Source of the DNA: Acidovorax sp. NO-1
GTDB lineage: Bacteria > Pseudomonadota > Gammaproteobacteria > Burkholderiales > Burkholderiaceae_C
Assembly: GCF_000238595.1 (NCBI RefSeq)
Contig: NZ_AGTS01000063.1
Coordinates: forward strand, 40,596 to 104,595
Direction: 5' to 3'
Length of the DNA stretch: 64,000 nucleotides
Under the pieces are notes generated by a model. It worked only from the letters and a program-made list of their open reading frames with translations. It was not told the DNA's origin and did not search any database. A program made the translations under genes and the position numbers. Numbering within the stretch: position 1 is the first letter of the stretch; every line of letters begins with the position of its first letter. Of this stretch, positions 55,879 to 64,000 are shown piece after piece.

Positions 55879-56140
55879 TCACGCGCTGGGCGGGGCGCAG
55901 CCCGCCGCAGCGTCTGCGCCGCTGCCAAAAAAGTGGTTTTGGCGAAACCATTTCTCGCAGTGCTTCACTACGTTACGCACTGGGCGGGACGTATCCCGCC
56001 GCGGCGTCTGCGCCACCGCCAAAGAAATGGTTTTGGCAAAACCACTTTTTGCAGCGCTGCACTTCGCGTCGCTCCGTTACGCGCTGGGCGGGACGTAGCC
56101 CGCCGCGGCGTCTGCGCCGCCACCAAAAAAGTGGTTTTCC
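55879..56140. repeat. Three tandem copies of the yggX 3' end
   Basis: The last 20 codons of yggX including its stop (56077-56136) are repeated at 55973-56032 and 55879-55938. The middle copy encodes the identical peptide [19 protein letters not shown] and stop TAA; the far copy encodes it with three changes and stop TGA. Spacing is 104 and 94 bases. The spacers contain an inverted copy of the AAACCACTTTT stretch and can form hairpins. Confidence 0.9.
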
Positions 56141-56349
56141 ATCTGGCGTGCCAGGTACTGGCGGGCGCGCGCATCGGCCAGGTTCAGGCGGTTTTCATTG
56201 ACCAGCATGGTCTGGTGTTTGAGCCAGTCGGCCCAGGCTTCCTTGCTCACGCTTTCCCAGATGCGCTTGCCCAGCTCGCCGGGGTAGGGCGGAAAGTCGA
56301 GGCCTTCGGCTTCCTTGCCGAGCTTGATGCATTGAATGGTGCGTGCCAT
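56077..56349 (-). CDS. yggX: Iron-sulfur trafficking/oxidative damage protein YggX
   Basis: YggX protects iron-sulfur clusters and is thought to buffer Fe(II). The 90-residue product starts [20 protein letters not shown] and has the family core [18 protein letters not shown] and [14 protein letters not shown]. The C terminus GYVPPSA resembles the family's usual GYVPPE end. The last 20 codons are duplicated twice downstream of the gene. The start at 56349 is certain from the family N terminus. Confidence 0.94.
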   Translation of the reverse strand: MARTIQCIKLGKEAEGLDFPPYPGELGKRIWESVSKEAWADWLKHQTMLVNENRLNLADARARQYLARQMENHFFGGGADAAAGYVPPSA

Positions 56350-56505
56350 GGGTGTTTCCTTGTGTGGGTGGCGAGCAGACGAGGTGCTCAGATGATTTAG
56401 GTATAAAGAACTGAAATCTCAGTAGTTCCAGTTTTAAGAGGCGGCTTCCAGAATGCGTTCCATCGGTGTTTCGCACCGCAACACATTCACCAAAGAGGCC
56501 CTTCC

Positions 56506-57528
56506 ATGAACTTTCGCCGTGACTTTATCAAGTTTCCCCTTGCCGCCGCCCTCATCGGCAGTTTGGCCCTGACGGCATTGCCGTCGTTTGCGCAGTCTGT
56601 GACGCTGCTCAATGTCTCGTACGACCCCACGCGCGAGTTGTACGTGGAGTTCAACCAGGCCTTTGCCAAGCACTGGAAGGCCAAGACCGGCCAGGACGTG
56701 ACCATCAAGCAAAGCCACGGCGGCTCGGGCAAGCAGGCGCGCTCCATCATCGACGGGCTGGAGGCCGATGTGGCCACGCTGGCACTAGCGGGCGACACCG
56801 ATGCGCTGCACGCCAATGGCGGCTGGATCCCGAAAGACTGGCAAAAGCGCCTGCCGCACAACAGTTCGCCCTACACCAGCACCATCGTGCTGGTGGTGCG
56901 CCAGGGCAATCCGAAGGGCATCAAGGATTGGGACGACCTGGTGCGCGCCGACGTGAAGGTGATCACGCCCAACCCCAAGACCTCGGGCGGCGCGCGCTGG
57001 AACTACCTGGCCGCCTGGGAGTTTGCCAAGCGCAAATACGGGGGTGAAGCCCAGGCCAAGGAGTTTGTGGCCCGGCTCTACGCCAACGTGCCGGTGCTGG
57101 ACACGGGTGCGCGGGGCTCTTCGGTGACCTTTGCGCAGCGCAACCAGGGCGATGTGTTCATCAGCTGGGAAAACGAAGCCTACCTGCTGGAAAAGGAATT
57201 TGGCAGCAAGGTGGATGTGGTCTATCCCTCGATCTCCATCCTGGCCGAACCCGCCGTGTCGGTGGTGGACAAGAACGTGGACAAGAAGGGCACCCGTGCC
57301 GTGGCCGAGGCCTATCTGCAGTACCTCTACACCGAAGAAGGCCAGGACATTGCGGGCAAACATTTCTATCGCCCCGCCGTGTCCGCAAAGGCCAAGGCCA
57401 AGTACGCCAGGCAGTTCCCCAAGCTGAACCTGTTCACCATCAACGACGCGTTCGGTGGCTGGGACAAGGCGGCCAAGGAGCACTTTGCGGACAACGCGAG
57501 CTTTGACCAGATCTATTCCAGGAAGTGA
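56506..57528 (+). CDS. sbp: Sulfate/thiosulfate ABC transporter substrate-binding protein
   Basis: Sbp captures sulfate in the periplasm. The 340-residue product has a signal peptide ([20 protein letters not shown], then SFAQS), [17 protein letters not shown], the ligand-binding [14 protein letters not shown], and [13 protein letters not shown]. No permease or ATPase (cysTWA) genes follow, so it is apart from its transporter. It is divergent from yggX, with 156 bases between; a TATAAA at 56402-56407 may be the -10. The REP-like palindrome after it may serve as transcript end. Confidence 0.93.
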   Translation: MNFRRDFIKFPLAAALIGSLALTALPSFAQSVTLLNVSYDPTRELYVEFNQAFAKHWKAKTGQDVTIKQSHGGSGKQARSIIDGLEADVATLALAGDTDALHANGGWIPKDWQKRLPHNSSPYTSTIVLVVRQGNPKGIKDWDDLVRADVKVITPNPKTSGGARWNYLAAWEFAKRKYGGEAQAKEFVARLYANVPVLDTGARGSSVTFAQRNQGDVFISWENEAYLLEKEFGSKVDVVYPSISILAEPAVSVVDKNVDKKGTRAVAEAYLQYLYTEEGQDIAGKHFYRPAVSAKAKAKYARQFPKLNLFTINDAFGGWDKAAKEHFADNASFDQIYSRK

Positions 57529-57570
57529 GTTCACCCCGACGCGGCCTGATGCGGCATCGGCCGGTTATGA

Positions 57571-57643
57571 ACCGTTCGCCCTGAGCCTGTCGAAGGGCTG
57601 CTCGCAGAGGGCGCCTCGGCTTCGACAGGCTTAGCCCGAACGG
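57571..57643. repeat. REP-like palindrome, family 2, copy b
   Basis: ACCGTTC, arm CTGAGCCTGTCGAAG, a GC-rich loop, arm CTTCGACAGGCTTAGC and GAACGG. It lies 40 bases after the sbp stop. Confidence 0.85.
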
Positions 57644-57667
57644 ATGGGTGGCGTCATCGCGTGTTTT

Positions 57668-57729
57668 TGAATGAAATTGGACTCTAGCGCTTATCCAATA
57701 AGCGCTGGAAGCTATCAAAAAAGAAGTAG
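57668..57729. repeat. Palindromic repeat, copy 11, before ssuE
   Basis: GAATGAAATTGGACTCTAGC, core GCGCTTATCCAATAAGCGC, then GAAGCTATCAAAAAAGAAG. It ends ten bases before the ssuE ATG; the ribosome site AGAGGAAAG overlaps or follows its right end. Confidence 0.9.
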
Positions 57730-57738
57730 AGGAAAGAT

Positions 57739-58329
57739 ATGTCCACCTTGTTGATTGCCGGCAGCCCCTCCGAGCGTTCCCGCTCCGCCGCCTTGCTGGA
57801 TGCCGTGGCCCAGCGCCTCTCGGTGCGTGGTGCGCTGGTGGACCGCATCCACATCCGCGACCTCTCGCCCCAGGCGCTGCTGCTGGCCGACTTTGGGCAC
57901 CCCACGGTGGTGCATGCCATCGACCAGGTGGCCGATGCCAGCGTGCTGGTGGTGGCCACCCCGGTCTACAAGGCGGCCTACAGCGGTGTGCTCAAGGTGT
58001 TTCTGGATCTGCTGCCGCAAACGGCCCTCAAGGGCAAGACCGTGCTGCCCTTGGCCACGGGCGGCAGCCCGCACCACATGCTGGCGCTCGATTACGCGCT
58101 GCGCCCCGTGCTCCAGTCGCTGGGCGCCAAAAGCATCCTGCCCGGCATCTATGCCACCGATGCGCAGGTCACGCTGACGCCCGAGGGCAGCTACCACGTG
58201 CAGGCCGACATTGCCGCCCGGCTGGACGATGCGGTGAACGTGCTGGTGACCGAAACCCTGCGCCCGTCGCCCGCCCAGGCCACCCGGTTTGCGCCGGTGC
58301 ATTTCTCGCAGGTGCGATGTAGCGTCTGA
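57739..58329 (+). CDS. ssuE: NAD(P)H-dependent FMN reductase (sulfonate utilisation)
   Basis: SsuE supplies reduced FMN to the monooxygenase SsuD. The 196-residue product is a flavodoxin-fold protein with IAGSPSERSRSAALLDAV near the start, VVATPVYKAAYSGVLKVFLD (about 72-91), and the segment LPLATGGSPHHMLALDYAL. These are typical of the SsuE/MsuE family. GAGG lies upstream of the ATG at 57739. It is first of the ssu set. Confidence 0.92.
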   Translation: MSTLLIAGSPSERSRSAALLDAVAQRLSVRGALVDRIHIRDLSPQALLLADFGHPTVVHAIDQVADASVLVVATPVYKAAYSGVLKVFLDLLPQTALKGKTVLPLATGGSPHHMLALDYALRPVLQSLGAKSILPGIYATDAQVTLTPEGSYHVQADIAARLDDAVNVLVTETLRPSPAQATRFAPVHFSQVRCSV

Positions 58330-58490
58330 CGCGGGCCCGGCGCTGCGGCAGGCCCGCAGTGCCAGCGCCACCTTCCTTCCCCTTCATTTCCATTTTTTGA
58401 TTTGCTGCGCCGGGTGCGCGGGCAGGGCGGTGTTCCGCCTTTGCCAGCCCCCGTGCTCCCCTCACCCGATTTGCTGCTGGAACCTGCACC

Positions 58491-59465
58491 ATGAACGAAC
58501 TGAACCGCTTCTCCCTGCAACGCCGCCACCTGCTGGCCGCCAGTGCTGCCTCCGCCGCCGCTGGGGCGATTTCCTCCGCCTGGGCCCAGGCCCCTGGCGC
58601 GGCCCGCGTGCTGCGCGTGGGCCACCAAAAGGGCTGGCTCTCCATCCTCAAGGGCCGTGGCACGCTCGAAAAGCGCCTGGCCCCGCTGGGTGTAAAGGTG
58701 ACCTGGACCGAGTTCAATGCAGGCCCCGTTCAGCTGGAAGCGCTCAACGTCGGCTCCATCGACTTCGGCGACGTGGGCGAAGCCCCGCCCATCTTTGCGC
58801 AGGCCGCTGGTGCCCCGCTGGTCTACGCCGGTGCCACAGTGCCGCGCCCCGCATTGGAGGCCGTGATCGTTCCCAGCGGTTCGCCGATTCGCAGCGTGGC
58901 CGACCTCAAAGGCAAGCGCGTGGCCTACAACAAAGGCTCCAACGTGCAGTATTTCCTGGTCAAGCTGCTGGAGAAGAACGGCCTGAAATACGGTGACGTG
59001 CAATCCATCTTCCTGGCCCCGGCCGACGCGCGGGCCGCGTTTGAACGCGGCGCGATCGATGCCTGGATCATCTGGGACCCCTTCCTCGCCGCCGCCCAAA
59101 AGCAGCTCGATGCGCGCCTGCTGGTCGATGCCACCGGCGTGGTGAACAACCGCGCCTACTACTTCACCTCGCGCGACTTCGCCACCAGGAACGCCGACGT
59201 GCTGCGCATCGCCATCGAAGAAGTCAACGCCATCGACACCTGGGCCTCCAAAAACAAGGACGCCGCCGCTGCCGAGCTGTCGGCCGTGCTGGGCCTGGAC
59301 AAATCCATCACCGACCTGTACCTGAGCCGCGCCCGCTTCGGCACCGCGCCCGTCACGCGCGAGATCCTGGCCGAGCAGCAGGCGATTGCCGACACCTTCT
59401 TCGACCTCAAGCTCATCCCCAAGAAGCTCAACCTGCTGCATGCCGCGCCGGTGGATCTGCTGTGA
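58491..59465 (+). CDS. ssuA: Aliphatic sulfonate ABC substrate-binding protein (SsuA-like), first copy
   Basis: The 324-residue product has an RR-type leader (LQRRHLLAASAASAAAGA) that could direct Tat or Sec export, then VLRVGHQKGWLSILKGRG, VTWTEFNAGPVQLEALNVGS, DFGDVGEAPPIFAQAAG and DAWIIWDPFLAAAQ, all of the SsuA family. A second related gene follows directly, with an intergenic gap of 26 bases. It would bind sulfonates in the periplasm for SsuBC. Confidence 0.9.
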   Translation: MNELNRFSLQRRHLLAASAASAAAGAISSAWAQAPGAARVLRVGHQKGWLSILKGRGTLEKRLAPLGVKVTWTEFNAGPVQLEALNVGSIDFGDVGEAPPIFAQAAGAPLVYAGATVPRPALEAVIVPSGSPIRSVADLKGKRVAYNKGSNVQYFLVKLLEKNGLKYGDVQSIFLAPADARAAFERGAIDAWIIWDPFLAAAQKQLDARLLVDATGVVNNRAYYFTSRDFATRNADVLRIAIEEVNAIDTWASKNKDAAAAELSAVLGLDKSITDLYLSRARFGTAPVTREILAEQQAIADTFFDLKLIPKKLNLLHAAPVDLL

Positions 59466-59491
59466 CCTGCAACACGAAAGGACACCGCGCC

Positions 59492-60493
59492 ATGACCCAC
59501 CCCACCATCCACCCCGAGCGCCGCCGCGCACTGCAACTGCTGGGCATCACCGCGTTCAGCTGGGCGCTGGCCAGCCGCTATGCCCACGCGCAAAGCGCCG
59601 CTGTGCAAGGGCCTGAGCTGCTGCGCATCGGCTACCAAAAATCCGCCGTCAACCTCGTGATCCTCAAGCAGCAGGGCGTGCTGGAAAAGCGCTTCCCCGG
59701 CACACGGATCAGCTGGCTGGAGTTCCCGGCCGGGCCGCAGCTGCTCGAAGCCCTGTCGGTGGGCAGCCTGGAGTTTGGCCTGACCGGCGACTCGCCGCCC
59801 GTGTTCGCACAGGCCGCTGGCAAAGACCAGCTGTACGTCGGCGCCGAGCCGCCCAAGCCCGACAGCTCCGCGCTGCTGGTGCTCAACGATTCGCCCCTGC
59901 GCAAGCTGCCCGATCTCAAGGGCCGCCGCATCGCCGTGCAAAAGGGCAGCAGCGCCCACTACCTACTGGTGCGCGCCGTGGAGCGCGCGGGCCTGCAGTG
60001 GGCCGACATCCAGCCCGTGTACCTGACCCCGGCCGATGCGCGCGCCGCGTTCGAGCGCAAGAGCGTGGACGCCTGGGCCATCTGGGACCCGTTCTACGCC
60101 GCCACCGAGCTGGCCATCGGACCCCGAGTCCTTGCGACTGGCCGTGATCTTGCCAGCAGCAACAACTCCTTCTACCTGGCGGCCCGCCCGTTTGTGCAAG
60201 CCCACCCCCAGGTGCTGCGCGTGCTGTTTGAAGAACTCAGCCGCGCCGACCGCCTGGCGCAAGAGGCGCGCAAGGACGCGATCAAGCTCATTGCCGACTT
60301 CAGCGGCCTGGACGCGGGCGTGGTGAGCCTGTTCATCCAGCGCCGCCCCTCGTCTCCCGTGGGGCTGCTCTTGCCCGCCACCGTGGCCGACCAGCAGCGC
60401 GTGGCCGATGCGTTTTTCAAGCTCGGCCTGATTCCCAAACCCGTGAACGTGGCCGACATCGTGTGGCGGCCTGCTGCACCGGCGCTGACTTGA
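59492..60493 (+). CDS. Aliphatic sulfonate ABC substrate-binding protein (SsuA-like), second copy
   Basis: The 333-residue product is a paralogue of the preceding one (LLRIGYQKSAVNLVILKQQG, then WLEFPAGPQLLEALSVGS and TGDSPPVFAQAAG, with DAWAIWDPFYAATE). Its N terminus (ERRRALQLLGITAFSWALAS) again fits an export signal. AAAGGA lies 9 bases before the ATG at 59492. The ligand-binding positions differ from the first copy in several places, so a different sulfonate range is possible. Confidence 0.9.
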   Translation: MTHPTIHPERRRALQLLGITAFSWALASRYAHAQSAAVQGPELLRIGYQKSAVNLVILKQQGVLEKRFPGTRISWLEFPAGPQLLEALSVGSLEFGLTGDSPPVFAQAAGKDQLYVGAEPPKPDSSALLVLNDSPLRKLPDLKGRRIAVQKGSSAHYLLVRAVERAGLQWADIQPVYLTPADARAAFERKSVDAWAIWDPFYAATELAIGPRVLATGRDLASSNNSFYLAARPFVQAHPQVLRVLFEELSRADRLAQEARKDAIKLIADFSGLDAGVVSLFIQRRPSSPVGLLLPATVADQQRVADAFFKLGLIPKPVNVADIVWRPAAPALT

Positions 60494-60524
60494 GATGCAT
60501 TGTGGAGAGCATCAATCCCCCTGA

Positions 60525-60586
60525 ACCGTTCACGCTGAGCCTGTCGAAGCGCTGCGCAGGGCTTCGACGAGCTCAGCCCGAACGGT
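60525..60586. repeat. REP-like palindrome, family 2, copy c
   Basis: ACCGTTC, arm CTGAGCCTGTCGAAGC, short loop, arm GCTTCGACGAGCTCAGC and GAACGGT. It lies in the 169-base gap between the second ssuA-like gene and ssuD. Confidence 0.85.
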
Positions 60587-60662
60587 CGGGGCGAGTTCAA
60601 AACACGGCAATCCATCAAAGAAATACCACGGTCCATTCACTCACCTTTCGAGGCACTCACTC

Positions 60663-61841
60663 ATGAAAATTTTCTGGTTCATCCCCACCCACGGCGACAG
60701 CCGCTACCTCGGCACCGCCAAAGGCGCGCGCCAGCTCAGCCACGACTACTTGAAGCAAGTCGCAGTGGCGGCCGACAGCCTGGGTTACGAAGGCGTGCTC
60801 ATCCCCACCGGCCGCTCGTGCGAAGACCCGTGGGTGGTGGCGGCCAGCCTCCTGCCCGTCACGCGCAACCTCAAGTTTCTGGTGGCAGTGCGCCCCGGCC
60901 TGCACCAGCCTGCGTTGGCCGCGCGCATGGCGGCTACGTTCGACCGGCTTTCGGGCGGGCGCCTGCTCATCAACCTGGTCACCGGGGGCGACCAAGCGGA
61001 GCTGGAGGGCGACGGCGTGTTTCTGGACCACGCCACGCGCTACGAGCAATCGGCCGAGTTCATCCGCATCTGGCGCGAAATTTTGGCGCGCAGCCACCGG
61101 GGAGAGAGCCTGGACTTTGAAGGCCAGCACCTGTCGGTGAAAGGCGCCAAGCTGCTCTTTCCGCCGCTGCAGCAGCCCCACCCGCCCGTGTACTTTGGTG
61201 GCTCGTCCGACGCCGCGCACGACCTGGCGGCCGAGCAGGTCGAGACCTACCTGACCTGGGGCGAGCCACCGGCTGAAGTCGCCAAGAAAGTGGCAGACGT
61301 GCGCGCCCGCGCCGCCAAACACGGCCGCACCGTCAACTTCGGCATCCGCCTGCACGTCATCGTGCGCGAGACCGATGAGCAGGCCTGGGCCGCTGCCGAA
61401 GAACTCATCAGCCATGTAACCGACGACACCGTGGTGCGCGCCCAGGCCGTGTTTGCACGCATGGACTCCGAAGGCCAGCGCCGCATGGCCGCCTTGCACG
61501 CTGGTGGTGCCAAGCGCAGCCGCAAGGATCTGGAGATCAGCCCCAACCTGTGGGCGGGCGTAGGCCTGGTGCGTGGTGGCGCGGGCACGGCCCTGGTAGG
61601 CGACCCGCAGACAGTGGCTGCGCGCATCGAGGAATACGCCGCGCTGGGGCTGGACACTTTTGTGCTGTCGGGCTATCCGCACCTGGACGAGGCGTATCGG
61701 TTTGCCGAGCTGGTGTTCCCGCTGCTGCCCCTGCCGCTGCGCAACCAACTGGCCAGCCGCAACCCCTTGTTTGGCAACCCACTGGGCCCGTTTGGCGAAA
61801 CCGTGGCCAACGACTTTGTGCCGCGCGCGTCGCAAAGCTGA
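60663..61841 (+). CDS. ssuD: FMNH2-dependent alkanesulfonate monooxygenase
   Basis: SsuD cleaves alkanesulfonates to aldehyde and sulfite with reduced flavin and oxygen. The 392-residue product has the bacterial-luciferase-fold motifs [14 protein letters not shown] (about 4-17), [42 protein letters not shown] and the C-terminal [17 protein letters not shown]. The length matches. It is the catalytic gene of the cluster. Confidence 0.95.
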   Translation: MKIFWFIPTHGDSRYLGTAKGARQLSHDYLKQVAVAADSLGYEGVLIPTGRSCEDPWVVAASLLPVTRNLKFLVAVRPGLHQPALAARMAATFDRLSGGRLLINLVTGGDQAELEGDGVFLDHATRYEQSAEFIRIWREILARSHRGESLDFEGQHLSVKGAKLLFPPLQQPHPPVYFGGSSDAAHDLAAEQVETYLTWGEPPAEVAKKVADVRARAAKHGRTVNFGIRLHVIVRETDEQAWAAAEELISHVTDDTVVRAQAVFARMDSEGQRRMAALHAGGAKRSRKDLEISPNLWAGVGLVRGGAGTALVGDPQTVAARIEEYAALGLDTFVLSGYPHLDEAYRFAELVFPLLPLPLRNQLASRNPLFGNPLGPFGETVANDFVPRASQS

Positions 61842-61864
61842 TTTGCCCCGAACCGGAACTCTCC

Positions 61865-62725
61865 ATGACACACACCGCAAGAGAACTGCAGGTATCCCCG
61901 GTGGCCGACTCCGTGGACCTGCCCATCGAAGGGCCGTTGTTGCCCGCACCCGTCGCCCGCTTTCTCGCCAACGTCGCACAGCGCCTGTTGCCCTGGGCTG
62001 TGCCCATCGGCCTCATCGCGCTGTGGCAGATCGCATCGTCACAGGGCTGGTTGTCTACCCGTGTGCTGCCCGCACCGCTGGAGGTCGTCAAGGCCGCGTG
62101 GACGCTGGCCGCTTCGGGCGAGCTGTGGACCCACGTCCAGGTCAGCGCGGGCCGCGCGCTGGCCGGGCTGGCCGTTGGCGGCGGCCTGGGACTGGCGCTG
62201 GGCCTGCTTACCGGCTCGGTCAAGCTGTTCGAGACGCTGCTCGACTCCACCATCCAGATGGTGCGCAACATCCCTGCGTTGGCGCTGATCCCGCTGGTGA
62301 TCCTGTGGTTCGGCATCGACGAATCGGCCAAGCTGTTCCTCATCAGCGTGTCGGTGTTCTTCCCGATCTACCTCAACACCTTCCACGGCATCCGCAATGT
62401 GGACCCGGGCCTGATCGAGATGGGCCGCACCTACGGCCTGGGCCGCTGGCAGCTCTACCGGCAAATCATCCTGCCCGGTGCGCTCTCCAGCATCCTGGTG
62501 GGGCTGCGGTTTTCGCTCGGTTTGATGTGGGTGATCCTGATCGTGGCCGAAACCATCTCGGCGCAGGCGGGAATCGGCTACCTCACGATGAATGCACGCG
62601 AGTTTCTGCAGACCGACATCGTGCTGGTGGGCATCCTGCTGTATGCGCTGCTGGGCAAGCTGGCCGACGTGTTTGCCAAGGGCCTCGAACGCTACTGGCT
62701 GCGCTGGCATCCCGGATATCAGTAG
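61865..62725 (+). CDS. ssuC: Aliphatic sulfonate ABC permease
   Basis: The 286-residue product has six hydrophobic segments and the permease signature EMGRTYGLGRWQLYRQIILP, with GRALAGLAVGGGLGLALGLL before it. It would form the channel for SsuA and SsuB. It starts 23 bases after the ssuD stop. The N-terminal 35 residues precede the first segment, typical of SsuC. Confidence 0.93.
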   Translation: MTHTARELQVSPVADSVDLPIEGPLLPAPVARFLANVAQRLLPWAVPIGLIALWQIASSQGWLSTRVLPAPLEVVKAAWTLAASGELWTHVQVSAGRALAGLAVGGGLGLALGLLTGSVKLFETLLDSTIQMVRNIPALALIPLVILWFGIDESAKLFLISVSVFFPIYLNTFHGIRNVDPGLIEMGRTYGLGRWQLYRQIILPGALSSILVGLRFSLGLMWVILIVAETISAQAGIGYLTMNAREFLQTDIVLVGILLYALLGKLADVFAKGLERYWLRWHPGYQ

Positions 62726-62948
62726 CGACACCCCCCTGAGGCGAGACCGCTCGGTGCAGCCGCCAGAGGCGGCAGCTCTTCGGACTGTCCAACCCTGCGC
62801 AGGCAGGCTTGGAGCCGCAGTCCTCAGCCCCCCCGCTCTCGCTTCGCTGCGCTACGCGGGCAGGGGGACGACGCACTCGCTGCGGGGCGGCCCTTGCTCT
62901 GCGCCCCTCGCATGGGGCCACGCCCTCAGCAAGGTCCTGTGTCTAATT
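62726..62948. other. Non-coding insert between ssuC and ssuB
   Basis: The stretch is GC-rich and made of short inverted repeats (for example CCCCCCGCTCTCGC with GCGGGCAGGGGG, and GCTTCGCTGCGC). No gene is supported. It has the look of the short intergenic elements common in Comamonadaceae. A second palindromic repeat follows it directly. Only one such element was seen in the window. Confidence 0.45.
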
Positions 62949-63006
62949 ACTCACATTTTTATAGCTGCTAGCGCTTGATAGATAAGCGCAGGAGGCCATT
63001 TTGACT
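62949..63006. repeat. Palindromic repeat, copy 12, supplying the ssuB ribosome site
   Basis: ATAGCTGCTAGCGCTTG, then ATAAGCGCAGGAGGCCATTT and TGACT. The GGAGG at 62991-62995 and the TTG start of ssuB at 63001 both lie in the repeat arm. Confidence 0.9.
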
Positions 63007-63813
63007 AAAAATTCATCATCTCCACAACCCCAAGGCGTGCGCCTGGAAGTGCGTGGCGTGGACAAGCGCTACGGCGCGCGCAGCGTGCTCCACAAGGCCG
63101 ATCTGGTCATCGAGCCCGGCGAGTTCGTCGCCATCGTGGGCCGCAGCGGGTGCGGCAAGAGCACGCTGCTGCGCCTGGTGGCGGGGCTGGAATCGGTCTC
63201 GGGTGGCACCATCCGCATCGACGGCGACAGCGTGAGTGGCCTCAGCGACAGCACACGCATCATGTTCCAGGACTCGCGCCTGCTGCCCTGGAAGCGCGTG
63301 CAGGACAACGTGGCCCTGGGTCTGCCGCCCGCGCAGCGTGGCGCAGCGGCCGATGTGCTGGCCCGCGTGGGCCTGGGGGATCGGCTCGGCGAATGGCCCG
63401 CGCGCCTCTCTGGCGGCCAGCGCCAGCGCGTGGCCCTGGCCCGCGCCTTGGTGCACAACCCGCGCCTCTTGCTGCTGGATGAACCGCTGGGCGCGCTGGA
63501 TGCGCTCACCCGCATAGAAATGCACCGCCTGATTGAAGGCCTGTGGCGCAGCAGCGGCTTTACCGCGCTGCTGGTCACCCACGACGTGCAAGAGGCCGTG
63601 GCCCTGGCCGACCGCGTGATCCTGATCGAAGACGGCCAGATCGCGCTGGACCAGCGCATCGACCTGCCACGCCCCCGCTCGCACGGCGACCCCGCGTTTG
63701 CCGCCATCGAAAAACGCATCCTCGACCGGGTGCTGCAAAAGCCCGCAGGGGAGTCTGCGCACGAGGTGTCTTGGCCCGGCGTGCCTGCGCACGGCCTGCG
63801 CTGGGCGGTCTGA
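63001..63813 (+). CDS. ssuB: Aliphatic sulfonate ABC ATP-binding protein
   Basis: The 270-residue product has Walker [10 protein letters not shown] (47-55), the Q-loop Q90, the signature LSGGQ (136-140) and Walker B LLLLDE (156-161). It powers sulfonate uptake with SsuC. The start is TTG at 63001, five bases after GGAGG. It is in the same direction as ssuC but separated by 275 bases of repeats, unlike the usual close spacing. A short downstream gene encodes a molbindin. Confidence 0.94.
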   Translation: MTKNSSSPQPQGVRLEVRGVDKRYGARSVLHKADLVIEPGEFVAIVGRSGCGKSTLLRLVAGLESVSGGTIRIDGDSVSGLSDSTRIMFQDSRLLPWKRVQDNVALGLPPAQRGAAADVLARVGLGDRLGEWPARLSGGQRQRVALARALVHNPRLLLLDEPLGALDALTRIEMHRLIEGLWRSSGFTALLVTHDVQEAVALADRVILIEDGQIALDQRIDLPRPRSHGDPAFAAIEKRILDRVLQKPAGESAHEVSWPGVPAHGLRWAV

Positions 63814-63859
63814 ACCCCATTTAATTTTTCCCATCCACGGACTTTTCAAGGAGAAAACC

Positions 63860-64000
63860 ATGTCCATCCAAGCCATCAACGTACGCAACCAGTTCAAGGG
63901 CAAAGTGCGCGAAATCATTCGCGGCGATGTCGTCTCCGAGGTCGATGTCGAAACGCCCTGGGGCGTCGTCACCTCCGTCATCACCACCCGCTCGGTGGAC
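63860..64000 (+). CDS. Molybdenum-pterin-binding (TOBE/molbindin) protein, 5' part
   Basis: The first 47 residues (MSIQAINVRNQFKGKVREII) match the molbindin/TOBE family, with the segment VETPWGVVTSVITTRSV. Such proteins bind molybdate or tungstate as small oligomers. AAGGAG lies 7 bases before the ATG at 63860. The gene continues past the window. Its position after ssuB suggests cotranscription in this lineage. Confidence 0.85.
   Translation, partial: MSIQAINVRNQFKGKVREIIRGDVVSEVDVETPWGVVTSVITTRSVD

Overview
The window is about 64 kb of GC-rich DNA with the gene content and palindromic repeats of a betaproteobacterium of the family Comamonadaceae, most like Acidovorax or a close relative. 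This rests on gene families, layout and repeats read by eye; no database was searched. Almost all of it looks like core chromosome. The first ~250 bases are the only stretch that looks like a mobile-element remnant.

Layout. 1-490: a possible insertion-sequence end and two tRNA-Asn genes. 0.5-11 kb: housekeeping genes (DUF454 protein, def, glnD, map, purL, a DUF808 protein, an OmpW-type porin with an FNR-like box). 11-20.5 kb: a YdjM-like membrane protein, an exported intradiol dioxygenase, egtD-egtB, a chrA broken by three frame changes at G runs, metY and an RlhA-type U32 protein. 20.6-31.6 kb: a branched-chain amino acid binding protein, a TadA-alpha/beta hydrolase fusion, an LD-carboxypeptidase, a cyclase-FHA protein, a penicillin acylase, an asparaginase, an L,D-transpeptidase and several orphans. 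31.6-37.3 kb: a minus-strand acyl-CoA degradation cluster with a Crp/Fnr regulator. 37.3-39.6 kb: a FimV-like protein. 39.6-46 kb: thiamine genes (thiO-thiS-thiG-thiE behind a TPP riboswitch, thiD, and a cytX-type permease behind a second TPP riboswitch). 46-53.8 kb: assimilatory sulfate reduction (TSUP permease, cysI, DUF934, cysH, cysD, cysN) followed by fdxA and a ferredoxin-NADP reductase. 53.9-56.4 kb: mnmC and yggX. 56.5-64 kb: sulfur scavenging (sbp, then ssuE, two ssuA-like genes, ssuD, ssuC, ssuB, and the start of a molbindin).

How the genes fit together. The right third is a sulfur block: sulfate uptake and reduction on the minus strand, sulfonate uptake and desulfonation on the plus strand. 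The cys operon has no cysJ, so the ferredoxin and ferredoxin reductase just downstream are plausible electron donors for CysI. The thiamine block joins thiazole synthesis, pyrimidine phosphorylation, coupling and salvage, with two of its transcription units under TPP control.

The most unusual feature is a family of ~60 bp palindromic repeats, about 12 copies in 64 kb. Copies lie inside or at the edges of genes: in frame within purL, forming the start of cysN and of the DUF934 gene, supplying C-terminal codons and stops of rlhA, an L,D-transpeptidase and cytX, filling the whole gap before tadA, supplying the ribosome site and start of ssuB, and forming the purL terminator. This resembles the protein-coding palindromic elements of Rickettsia. 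Separately, the last 20 codons of yggX, stop included, are repeated twice more downstream of the gene.
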